Of a stretch of 8,181 bases of DNA, positions 1-6,222 are shown one piece after another. The stretch covers positions 1 to 8,181 of the forward strand of contig JAICXG010000125.1 in NCBI GenBank assembly GCA_025980625.1, given 5' to 3'. The notes beneath the pieces were generated by a model. It was not told where the DNA came from, made no database searches, and was given only the letters and a program-made list of their open reading frames with translations. Positions within the stretch are counted from its first letter, which is position 1. Every line of letters starts with the position of its first letter. This DNA is from Chthoniobacterales bacterium. GTDB taxonomy: Bacteria > Verrucomicrobiota > Verrucomicrobiia > Chthoniobacterales > UBA10450. The translations under genes were made by a program, and so were the position numbers.

Positions 1-1190
1 CGGCTGTTGAACGCCGAGATCCGAAAATAACCCTCTCCCTCCGATCCGAATCCGCTTCCCGGAGTGATGACGACATTCAAGTCCTTCAGCATCCGATCAA
101 ACATCTCCCAACTCGTTAGGCCAGCTGGCGTCTTGACCCAGATGTAAGGCGCATTTTTTCCGCCGTAAACCTTCAGCCCCGCCTGCGTCGTCGCTTCCCG
201 CAGGATGCGCGCATTGCCCATGTAATGATTGATCAAGGCCCGCACCTGTTCGCGCCCTTCCGGGCTATAAAGCGCTTCCGCCCCGCGCTGCACCGGATAG
301 CTCACGCTGTTCGCCTTTGTGCTCCACCGCCGATGCCAGAGCCGGTGGAGCGGCAGCTCGCGGCCATCGTTAGTCTGGGCGAGCAACCTTTTTGTCATGA
401 CGGTGAATCCGCAACGCAGGCCGGTGAATCCGCCGGTTTTGGAGAAACTGCGAAATTCCACCGCACATTCCGTCGCGCCCGGAATCTCGAAGATGGAGCG
501 GGGAATATCCGGCTCGTTGATGTAACCCTCGTAAGCCGCGTCGTAGAGCAGGATCGCCTTGTGTTCCCCGGCATAACGAACCCAGGCTTCCAACTGCGTC
601 CGGCTTGCGACGGCGCCGGTCGGGTTATTGGGGAAACAAAGATAGATGATGTCGGCGTGCTCGTTAGGCGGCTCGGGCACGAAGTTATTTTCCGCCCGGC
701 AGGGCAGATACACGATGCCCTCGTAGCGGCCTGATTCATCCGCCGGCCCGGTGTGACCTGCCATCACATTGGTGTCGACGTAAACTGGATACACCGGGTC
801 GGTGATCGCGATCCGGTTCTGGTCGCCAAGAATGTCGAGAATAAAACCGCAATCGCTTTTCGAGCCGTCGGACAGAAAAATCTCATCATCGGCGATCTCA
901 ACTCCGCGATCGCGATAGTCGATCTGCGCGATTTTCTGGCGAAGAAATTCGTATCCCTGTTCCGGCCCGTAACCGCGAAAGGTTTCGCGCACCGCCAGCT
1001 CATCGACCGCGGCTTTCATCGCTTTCACCGCGGCCGGCGGCAAAGGCTCCGTCACATCGCCGATCCCGCAGCGAATGAGATGTTTCGCCACCTCCGGATT
1101 CGCCTCGCAAAATTCTTTCACTCGCCGGGCGATCTCGGGAAAGAGATAACCGGCCTGGAGCTTGAGATAATGTTCGTTCAGGTAAGCCAT
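1..1190 (-). CDS. dapL: LL-diaminopimelate aminotransferase DapL (3' end cut by window)
   Basis: This is a PLP-dependent fold-type I aminotransferase. DapL converts tetrahydrodipicolinate directly to LL-diaminopimelate with glutamate as amino donor, feeding lysine and peptidoglycan synthesis in the cytosol. The start MAYLNEHYLKLQAGYLF is characteristic of the family. Visible motifs are SDGSKSD (about 107-113), CFPNNPTG (185-192), YDAAYE (216-221) and the Schiff-base lysine K251 in SFSKTGGFTGLRCGF. The visible part is 396 codons and ends in RISAFNS, so only about 13-15 residues of the usual ~410 are missing. It is the last gene of a minus-strand series and starts about 99 bp after the STAS-like gene. 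Two octamer copies lie inside it: 661-668 encodes PNE and 113-120 encodes LT. A one-base variant lies at 367-374. Identification is by motif recognition, and I see no frame damage. Confidence 0.95.
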   Translation of the reverse strand, partial: MAYLNEHYLKLQAGYLFPEIARRVKEFCEANPEVAKHLIRCGIGDVTEPLPPAAVKAMKAAVDELAVRETFRGYGPEQGYEFLRQKIAQIDYRDRGVEIADDEIFLSDGSKSDCGFILDILGDQNRIAITDPVYPVYVDTNVMAGHTGPADESGRYEGIVYLPCRAENNFVPEPPNEHADIIYLCFPNNPTGAVASRTQLEAWVRYAGEHKAILLYDAAYEGYINEPDIPRSIFEIPGATECAVEFRSFSKTGGFTGLRCGFTVMTKRLLAQTNDGRELPLHRLWHRRWSTKANSVSYPVQRGAEALYSPEGREQVRALINHYMGNARILREATTQAGLKVYGGKNAPYIWVKTPAGLTSWEMFDRMLKDLNVVITPGSGFGSEGEGYFRISAFNS

Positions 1191-1289
1191 CGGGCGGCGC
1201 GGTTATGCAACAACGCCGCGTCATGCTGTCAACGACTTCCTTGCCGGAAGTGCGGCGCTGATGCGCGTCTGCCCTGCCATCCCGCGCCC

Positions 1290-1691
1290 TCAGATTTCCA
1301 CCGGCGTCGTTCCGTGCTCGCGCAACCAGCCCAGGGCCTCGGCCCGGCTGCGCACAACCTGCGTTTGCCATCCCAATTCGGCGACCAGCTCCTGCCAATG
1401 CCGCGCGATGCCCCGCATCTTTTCGTTAGGCACAACAATCACAATCGCGCAATGCGGCCGCGCCGCCGCAATCAGCCGGTCTTCTTCGACGATTTCCCGT
1501 AGCTCTTCTTCCCCGATCTGCAATTCGCTCGCCGCCGAGAAATCAACCAGCTTGTAGTGAAAATTTTCCGTTGTTTGCACTAAAGCCGTAACCGAGCGGC
1601 AGCCCTCCAGGATTTCCTGGCCAGTTACAGTTCCGCTGCCCACATGGATGATCCCCATGTAATCATCGGTTAACTCGGTTTCAAAGGGCAT
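1290..1691 (-). CDS. Small SpoIIAA/STAS-like protein of unknown role
   Basis: This is a 133-residue soluble protein with no signal peptide or membrane segment. The alternating beta/alpha pattern, with a central strand KLVDFSAASEL (about 47-57) followed by an acidic helix and the strand AIVIVVPNE, resembles the small SpoIIAA-like/STAS-type proteins that are often annotated as hypothetical in soil bacteria. I see no phosphorylatable-serine context clear enough to call it an anti-sigma-factor antagonist. The gene lies between the broken nucleoside phosphorylase and dapL on the same strand, with gaps of about 94 and 99 bp, so co-transcription is possible. The start ATG at 1691 lacks a clear Shine-Dalgarno sequence. 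The octamer at 1423-1430 encodes the PNE of VVPNEKMRG. The coding call is good; the family call is tentative. Confidence 0.7.
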   Translation of the reverse strand: MPFETELTDDYMGIIHVGSGTVTGQEILEGCRSVTALVQTTENFHYKLVDFSAASELQIGEEELREIVEEDRLIAAARPHCAIVIVVPNEKMRGIARHWQELVAELGWQTQVVRSRAEALGWLREHGTTPVEI

Positions 1692-1785
1692 CGCAAGATG
1701 CTGAGGTGAGGCCGAGCGCCAATCTACTCCACTCCGGCAGCAGCACCAATGGAAAGATCATCCTTCGCTCGTTAGGCAAGCTCCC

Positions 1786-2643
1786 TTAACTCCCGATCGC
1801 CACCGCGGCTTCGACCAGCGGCAAGGTAGCGCTGAGATCTTGCTCTCTGCGCGCATGGACAAAAAGCAACGGCTCACCGCGCTCGACTTTCTCGCCCACT
1901 TTCTTGATCTGGGAAAAGCCAGCCGCGAAATCGATCGCGTCCTCAGTTCGGGCGCGCCCAGCGCCGAGAAACATCGCGGCGCGACCGAGCGTGCCGGCAT
2001 CCATTTTCGCGATCACGCCAGCATCCGAGGCAGCAAGCGGACGGACGATCGGCGCGGCGTGCACGCTCTCGATTTTTTCGAGCGCGCCGGCGTCGCCCTC
2101 CTGCGCTTCGACGAGCGCGATAAATTTTTTCCATGCGCTCCCGTCCTTTAGCCAATTGTCGAGCTGCGCGCGCGGCGCGGTCGCGACTTTCTCGGCGAGA
2201 TCGAGGCGTAAGCTCGAGCTGCCGGAGCGCGCGCTCTTGGTCGAGCTTCACGTTCAAGCCGGGGACGCTCTCGACCTTGTCGAGCGTGCCGGCGGTGATG
2301 CCGAGCCCGCGCCCCGATGTCATCGGCACCCACACTTCGTCACAGGCGAGCAGGGGCGCGAGCACGAGCGAAACCTTGTCGCCGATTCCGCCGGTGGAAT
2401 GTTTGTCCACCTTGGGCGGCGAGTTTCCGGATACGGCAGCACTCGGCCGCTTCGCAGCATCGCAGAAGTTAGTTGCTGAGTTTCGTTAGGCGACATGCCG
2501 CGAAAGAAGACCGCCATCGCGAAGGCGCTCATCTGGTAATCGGGAATCTGGCCCCGAGTGAACCCGTCGATCAGCGTCCTAATCTCGTTAGGCGCGAGCT
2601 CGGCGCCATCGCGCTTGCGTGCAATTAAAGTCGGGATGTGCAT
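1786..2643 (-). pseudogene. deoA: Thymidine/pyrimidine-nucleoside phosphorylase, frameshifted and internally deleted
   Basis: Intact homologues (about 430-440 aa) cleave thymidine or uridine with phosphate in nucleoside salvage. Three pieces in two frames are recognisable. The N-terminus, ARKRDGAELAPNEIRTLIDG then IPDYQMSAFAMAVFFRG, runs from 2643 to about 2426. The phosphate-binding piece, VDKHSTGGIGDKVSL and TSGRGLGITAGTLDKVE, is in another frame from about 2420 to 2215. The C-terminal domain, VHAAPIVRPLAASDAG and MDAGTLGRAAMFLGAG, is back in the first frame down to the stop at 1786. One missing A in the AAA run at 2424-2426 would explain the first shift. Between LRQLE and LDLAEKVA about 175 family residues are absent, including the segment that carries the catalytic Arg/Ser/Lys of E. 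coli DeoA (R171, S186, K190). The product therefore cannot be an active enzyme unless the assembly is wrong. Two octamers (2483, 2585) both encode PNE. Confidence 0.85.
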
Positions 2644-2702
2644 CCGGGAAGAGGATGGTTAGCCGAGGCTTTCATTTCTTCCTTCTGCCTTCTGGCTGTT
2701 CT

Positions 2703-3590
2703 TCACAGCCCGATGGGGTGCCAGGCAGTTTTCATTTCGACGGTATCGAGAATCCAGTAGGGATTTTCCGCCGCCTCCGTGCGCCAGCTCCCTGGCTTCA
2801 GATCGCGCGAGAAATAGCGTTTCACGTTTACGGCGCCGCCTTCCTGAAGGATTGCACCGAGCTTCGGATCGCCCGAAGCATCGACGATCGCATTCACATC
2901 CATGTGACCGGCGAGGTGCACCGCGAGTTCGTTAGGTTCTCCGGCCAGCAGGTTAATCACGCCGCCCGGCAGGTCACTTGTCGCGATGATCTCGGCAAAG
3001 GTGAGTGCCGGCAGCGGCTGGGTCGCGGAGATGAGCACGACCGCCGTATTGCCGCTCAGGATCACGGGCGCAACCAGCGAGACGGGCGCAAGTAGCGGCG
3101 GTTCGTTAGGGCAAATCACCGCGACCACGCCGGTTGGTTCCGGGATCGTAAAATTAAAATGCGAGCTCGCGACTAAATTCGCGGCGCTGAAGATCTGGCT
3201 GAACTTGTCCGTCCAGCCCGCGTAATGCACCAGTCGATCGATCGTTAGGCTGGTTTCCTCGCGCGCCCGTGTCTTGCGCCGCGCAGTGTGCGCAAGTTCC
3301 GCTTCCAATTCTCCTGCCCGCGTCTCCAGCATCTCGGCCGCGCGGTAGAGAATCTGTCCGCGCAAGTAGGCGCTCGCGTTCGACCAGCCGCCGAGCGCCG
3401 CGCGCGCCGCCGTCACCGCGTCGCGAAAATCCTTGCGCGAAGCGCGGGAGAAATTCGCCAGCACCTGGCCGTTGCTCCGCGCCGGCGAGACACGGCCGCT
3501 CTCGCTCCGGACAAATTTCCCCCCGATAAAGAGCTTGTAAGTCTTCAGGACCGGCAGCCGCGCCTCTTTCTTCCTCACGCGATCGAGCAT
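2703..3590 (-). CDS. Aldehyde dehydrogenase-like protein lacking the catalytic cysteine domain
   Basis: The protein is about 295 residues from the ATG at 3590, against about 480-500 for a catalytic aldehyde dehydrogenase. It has the N-terminal LKTYKLFIGGKF and the NAD-binding region EPTGVVAVICPNE (about 151-163) through LSGNTAVV (179-185). The region with the GG-K motif and the nucleophilic cysteine is absent. The ending, EMKTAWHPIGL, matches what I recall of a natural short ALDH-like family paired with full-length ALDHs in deoxyribose or nucleoside gene clusters, so this is probably complete rather than truncated. A role as a non-catalytic partner is inference. It lies 59 bp upstream of the broken nucleoside phosphorylase on the same strand, which fits nucleoside catabolism. 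The reading frame is open to an ATG at 3659, but that start would overlap fcl. An in-frame GTG is also possible just after 3590. It contains octamers at 2929, 3103 and 3242. Confidence 0.8.
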   Translation of the reverse strand: MLDRVRKKEARLPVLKTYKLFIGGKFVRSESGRVSPARSNGQVLANFSRASRKDFRDAVTAARAALGGWSNASAYLRGQILYRAAEMLETRAGELEAELAHTARRKTRAREETSLTIDRLVHYAGWTDKFSQIFSAANLVASSHFNFTIPEPTGVVAVICPNEPPLLAPVSLVAPVILSGNTAVVLISATQPLPALTFAEIIATSDLPGGVINLLAGEPNELAVHLAGHMDVNAIVDASGDPKLGAILQEGGAVNVKRYFSRDLKPGSWRTEAAENPYWILDTVEMKTAWHPIGL

Positions 3591-3642
3591 TGCGCACCGG
3601 CTTGAAAAAGAAAACGCTAAACGGAATGCTTGCGGACGCGCG

Positions 3643-4572
3643 ATGGAGAAGAACGACATAATTTATATTGCCGGTCATCGTGGCCTCGTGGGCAGTGCCC
3701 TCCTGCGCCTCTTAAAGGAGGAAGGTTTCTCCCGCTTGCTCACGCGCAGCCGGAGTGAGCTTGACCTAACGAATAAGCCGGCGGTTGAGGAATTCTTCGC
3801 GCGCCAGAAACCGGCCTATGTCATCCTGGCTGCTGCGCGGGTCGGCGGGATCGCGGCGAATAACGAAGAGCCGGTCGAATTCCTGATCGACAACCTCCAG
3901 ATCCAGAACAACGTCATCCGCGCCGCCTTCGAGAACGGCGCCCACAAGCTGCTTTTCCTCGGGAGCTCCTGCATTTATCCAAAACATGCGCCGCAGCCGA
4001 TCGCCGAAAGCGAATTGTTAGGCGGGCCGCTCGAGCCGACGAACGAAGCCTACGCCATCGCCAAGATCGCCGGAATCAAACTCTGCCAGGCATACGAGCG
4101 CCAGTACGGCGCCAACTTCATCTCGGCGATGCCGACCAACCTCTACGGGCCTAACGACAACTTCGACCTCGCCAAGTCGCACGTCATTGCCGCTCTCCTG
4201 CGCAAGGCGCACGAGGCGAAAATGGGCGGCGCGGATGAGGTCGTCGTCTGGGGTTCGGGCGAACCGCGGCGTGAGTTTCTCTACGTCGACGATCTCGCTT
4301 CTGCCTGTCTCTTTCTCCTCCAGAATTACGACAGTCCCGAGATCATTAATATCGGCGCCGGCCAGGACCTGACGGTTCGCGAGCTGGCTGAGCTAATCTG
4401 CGATGTCGTCGGCTTTGAAGGCGAACTGGCGTGGGACCGGAGCAAGCCCGATGGCACGCCGCGCAAGCTTCTCGATATCTCGAAAATCAAGTCGTTAGGC
4501 TGGCAGCCAAAGATCCCACTGCGCGAAGGCATCGCTCGCACCTACGCCTGGTTTAAAGCCTATTGCGCCTAG
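3643..4572 (+). CDS. fcl: GDP-L-fucose synthase (NAD(P)-dependent epimerase/reductase)
   Basis: This is a 309-residue extended short-chain dehydrogenase. It converts GDP-4-keto-6-deoxy-D-mannose to GDP-L-fucose with NADPH, by 3,5-epimerisation followed by 4-reduction, supplying fucose for surface polysaccharide. Visible features are the nucleotide-binding GHRGLVGS (11-18), the AAARVGGI segment (63-70), SSCIYP with catalytic Ser and Cys110 (108-113), the YxxxK pair Y137/K141, and His180 in KSH. These correspond to the S107/C109/Y136/K140/H179 set of the E. coli enzyme. Full length is normal for the family. It diverges from the ALDH-like gene across about 52 bp. Its TAG stop overlaps the stop of the convergent peptidase gene. 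No GMD (GDP-mannose dehydratase) gene is in the window. Octamers lie at 3765 (LT), 4150 (PND) and 4492 (SLG), with a one-mismatch copy at 4015. Confidence 0.95.
   Translation: MEKNDIIYIAGHRGLVGSALLRLLKEEGFSRLLTRSRSELDLTNKPAVEEFFARQKPAYVILAAARVGGIAANNEEPVEFLIDNLQIQNNVIRAAFENGAHKLLFLGSSCIYPKHAPQPIAESELLGGPLEPTNEAYAIAKIAGIKLCQAYERQYGANFISAMPTNLYGPNDNFDLAKSHVIAALLRKAHEAKMGGADEVVVWGSGEPRREFLYVDDLASACLFLLQNYDSPEIINIGAGQDLTVRELAELICDVVGFEGELAWDRSKPDGTPRKLLDISKIKSLGWQPKIPLREGIARTYAWFKAYCA
4569..4572. other. Shared palindromic stop CTAG of two convergent genes
   Basis: The TAG stop of fcl (4570-4572) and the TAG stop of the minus-strand C39-like gene (4569-4571 read in reverse) share the self-complementary tetramer CTAG. 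The two coding regions therefore overlap by four bases, and no terminator can lie between them. Confidence 0.9.
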
Positions 4573-5225
4573 CCTGCTTTCGCCGTCATGGCGGGAGCGT
4601 GGGATTGGACGGGCGCGAGCGGCTCATAAAAACGGAGCGCTTCGATATCGCTGCCCAGTTCGCGCAGCGGGTAATAACCCTTGGCCGCGCCCGCACCAGG
4701 ATCACGCACGAGATATTCGAACCCCTCTTTCCCGGCAATGACCACGAAGTGAGTGACGCGGTTTGCGAAACGAACGCGCACGATCACTGGATTGCCGCGC
4801 GCGAGGTTGGAATCGATGAGGTGATAACTGGGCAGGTCTTCATAGATATGGCGGACGCGGTCGGGCGCCCACCAGGCGGCGCGGTCCCAGCAAAGCCATC
4901 CCTGCTCCGTGTAGCCGCCTACTGCGGTCAGAAACCAATTCAGTTGCTGCGGGTCGGTCTCGATGCCGTAGGAGCGAAAAATCATCGCTGCCGAGGCGAC
5001 GGCGCATCCGTCGCTGCCAAGGGTGCCGTTCTCGGGCACACCGCCAAGCGGATCATCGCGCCAACGTTCGTCGCCCTGGCGGAAAGAGGGCACGGCCAAC
5101 TCCATTCGATGAAAGAAGTAGCGTCCGCCGCGAGGCGCGAGCGGCCGTTTCCAATACCAGTCGAAATAGACCAGTGCGGCCCCTGCGACCGAAGCGACGA
5201 AAAGGATGAAGAGTAGACGTTTCAA
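4569..5225 (-). CDS. Membrane-anchored C39-like cysteine peptidase
   Basis: This is a 218-residue protein. The N-terminus, MKRLLFILFVASVAGAALVYF, is a positively charged start followed by a single hydrophobic segment (about 4-21), indicating a membrane anchor or uncleaved signal with the rest outside the cytoplasm. The body fits the peptidase C39-like/papain-like fold: Q50 in VPSFRQGDERW (oxyanion glutamine), Cys74 in GSDGCAVASAAM, His159 in THFVVIAG and Asp175 in VRDPG, in the expected Q-C-H-D order. Such proteins are predicted proteases or amidases of the envelope, and the substrate cannot be inferred. It stands alone on the minus strand, converges on fcl with overlapping stops, and has a repeat-rich 347-bp region upstream. 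It carries no exact octamer copy, unlike most other genes here. Confidence 0.85.
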   Translation of the reverse strand: MKRLLFILFVASVAGAALVYFDWYWKRPLAPRGGRYFFHRMELAVPSFRQGDERWRDDPLGGVPENGTLGSDGCAVASAAMIFRSYGIETDPQQLNWFLTAVGGYTEQGWLCWDRAAWWAPDRVRHIYEDLPSYHLIDSNLARGNPVIVRVRFANRVTHFVVIAGKEGFEYLVRDPGAGAAKGYYPLRELGSDIEALRFYEPLAPVQSHAPAMTAKAG

Positions 5226-5297
5226 AACACCAAACCGCTGAACTGTAACAAAGGAATCGGCCTCAACTGTGAGAAATATTTGCCGCGTGGCGAGCGT

Positions 5298-5365
5298 CCC
5301 TCACCCCACCCTCTCCCGAGGGGAGAGGGAATCCTTCTCCTGGTGGGAGAAGGTTAGGATGAGGG
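5298..5365. repeat. Interspersed intergenic dyad repeat (ccctca...tgaggg type)
   Basis: The unit starts with CCCTCACCCCACCCTCTCCC and ends with GGGAGAAGGTTAGGATGAGG plus a final G. The reverse complement of the right half matches the left half with few mismatches, so the whole unit is an imperfect dyad. It also contains two local hairpins: CCCTCTCCC/GGGAGAGGG around the loop GAG (5309-5329), and CCTTCTCC/GGAGAAGG around TGGTG (5333-5353). I recall this word family as a widespread intergenic repeat in several soil phyla. It lies upstream of the C39-like gene. The GGTTAGG inside it belongs to this repeat and not to the TCGTTAGG set. Confidence 0.75.
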
Positions 5366-5385
5366 CGGAACGGCGTCCGGATTCA

Positions 5386-5402
5386 CTAGTACACTGTACT
5401 AG
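5386..5402. promoter_or_regulatory. 17-bp perfect palindrome, operator-like
   Basis: CTAGTACA-C-TGTACTAG has two 8-bp arms around one central base and is perfect. The size and the TACA/TGTA core are compatible with a dimeric winged-helix repressor site, for example the BlaI/MecI/CopY type, but no such regulator is in the window. The site is about 160 bp upstream of the C39-like gene, between two unrelated repeats, so it could also be a repeat boundary. Confidence 0.4.
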
Positions 5403-5409
5403 AAGCCAT

Positions 5410-5550
5410 CAAGCCATCTCATAAACCCAAAAAGCCTGTCATCCCGAGCGAAGTCGAGGGATCCCAGCGCGCGAGCTTTAAGCTGACTTCCACGGGATCC
5501 CGCGACTCCGCTGCGCTCCGCTCGGGATGCGCTATTTATGAGACGGCTTG
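5410..5550. mobile_element. MITE-like non-coding element with terminal inverted repeats
   Basis: The ends are CAAGCCATCTCATAAA (5410-5425) and TTTATGAGACGGCTTG (5535-5550), inverted repeats of 16 bp with one mismatch. Inside is a second, long imperfect inverted repeat. The left arm is CATCCCGAGCGAAGTCGAGG running into GATCCC (5440-5465), and the right arm is 5494-5529 with GGGATCCCGCGACTCC and CTCGGGATG. The left inner arm is the familiar 'tcatcccgagcgaagtcgaggga' intergenic repeat seen in many soil and marine genomes. No open reading frame is present, so mobilisation in trans is inferred. An 8-bp tandem AAGCCATC (5403-5410, 5411-5418) spans the left boundary. Confidence 0.6.
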
Positions 5551-5572
5551 TAGTTATTGCACCCGGCCGCCG

Positions 5573-6163
5573 CTACACCCTCGCGAGTATCCGCATCAAT
5601 TCCCGCTCCTCGCGGCCGGGATGAGTCCGTTGCGGGACCCATTCGCGCTCGACGACAAAGTGGGGGCCGAAATATTCCTCCAGCTCTTGCCTGCTCACTC
5701 GATAAGGCGGCCCACCTTCCTCGTTATCCGGATTGATAAAAAAGATCGCGAACATTTTGCCCGCCGGCTTGAGCAGCCTAACGACGGTCGAGACGTACTC
5801 ACTGCGCCGGCTTGGATGGATCGCGCAGAAACAGGTGTGCTCGAATACCCAGTCGAACTGATGATCGAATTTCGGCGGCAAATTAACGAGATCGGCGAGC
5901 AGATATTCTTCATTTCCCACCCGCGGGCGCGACTTGGCTCGGGCGATTGCACGCGGTGCGAAATCGATCGCGACGACGTGGTTCTGCGCCGTGCTGAGCG
6001 CGGGCACATCCTGACCCGAGCCGCAACCGGGAATGAAAATCTCGCCGCTCAAGGAGCCGTTCTCGGCCAGGAAATCGAGCAGCGCGGGATGCGCCCGACC
6101 TTTTTCCCACGGCGTCTCGCGGCGCCGGTAAGCTTCCTCCCAATCGGTTTGCGTTTGAATCAT
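5573..6163 (-). CDS. SAM-dependent methyltransferase, TPMT/HOL-like family
   Basis: This is a 196-residue cytosolic methyltransferase with a Rossmann-like SAM fold. Motif I is IFIPGCGSGQD (about 42-52), followed by the acidic residue of VVAIDFAP (D67), LLADLVNL (88-95) and the signature FEHTCFCAIHPSRR (107-120). That signature is typical of the thiopurine S-methyltransferase superfamily, including plant and bacterial halide/thiol methyltransferases, whose members are about 195-220 aa. The N-terminal WEEAYRRRETPWEKG is also typical. The substrate (thiol, halide or other small nucleophile) cannot be assigned. It is transcribed divergently from the Gfo/Idh gene across 59 bp. The octamer at 5777-5784 lies with TCGTTAGG on the coding strand and encodes Val-Arg in VVRLL. 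Confidence 0.85.
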   Translation of the reverse strand: MIQTQTDWEEAYRRRETPWEKGRAHPALLDFLAENGSLSGEIFIPGCGSGQDVPALSTAQNHVVAIDFAPRAIARAKSRPRVGNEEYLLADLVNLPPKFDHQFDWVFEHTCFCAIHPSRRSEYVSTVVRLLKPAGKMFAIFFINPDNEEGGPPYRVSRQELEEYFGPHFVVEREWVPQRTHPGREERELMRILARV

Positions 6164-6183
6164 GGCTGCGGTTCACTGCGAAC

Positions 6184-6211
6184 TTGCAGCATGTTTTTCA
6201 CTATTTCTAAT
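6184..6211 (+). promoter_or_regulatory. Possible sigma70-type promoter for the Gfo/Idh gene
   Basis: TTGCAG (6184-6189), a 16-bp spacer and TCTAAT (6206-6211) resemble -35 and -10 boxes, with 3/6 and 5/6 matches. The spacer contains an AT-rich run in an otherwise GC-rich region. The -10 box ends only 11 bp before the ATG at 6223, so the transcript would be nearly leaderless, which agrees with the absence of a Shine-Dalgarno sequence. Confidence 0.3.
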
Positions 6212-6222
6212 CGGTCGCGCCC

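Larger units (their letters stand above)
5226..5572. other. Gene-free spacer of 347 bp, almost entirely repeats
   Basis: This is the stretch between the start of the C39-like gene and the stop of the methyltransferase gene. It holds the dyad repeat, the 17-bp palindrome and the MITE-like element described separately. Outside these I see no coding potential, tRNA or riboswitch. The hairpins could serve as transcription barriers for the methyltransferase transcript, but none is followed by a clear U-tract. Confidence 0.7.

Noticed and set aside
367..374. TCGTTAGT in dapL
   Set aside because: One mismatch at the last base; not counted with the exact octamers.
1191..1289. Hairpin near 1214-1257 (CGCCGC...GCGGCG and ACTTCC/GGAAGT) as a terminator or riboswitch before dapL
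   Set aside because: The stems are short, there is no U-tract, and nothing resembles a lysine riboswitch.
753..1502. Plus-strand open frame of 249 codons
   Set aside because: It is antisense to dapL and to the STAS-like gene, both of which show conserved motifs; the open frame follows from GC-rich codon use.
2665..2705. Pyrimidine-rich CTTCCTTCTGCCTTCTG stretch
   Set aside because: It resembles a low-complexity intergenic tract with no clear terminator or promoter structure.
3154..3678. Minus-strand open frame of 174 codons
   Set aside because: It lies in a second frame of the same strand as the ALDH-like gene, whose frame carries the family motifs.
4015..4022. TTGTTAGG in fcl
   Set aside because: One mismatch; possibly a decayed or nascent copy, but not counted.
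5352..5358. GGTTAGG in the intergenic repeat
   Set aside because: It belongs to the separate ccctca/tgaggg dyad repeat family and not to the octamer set.
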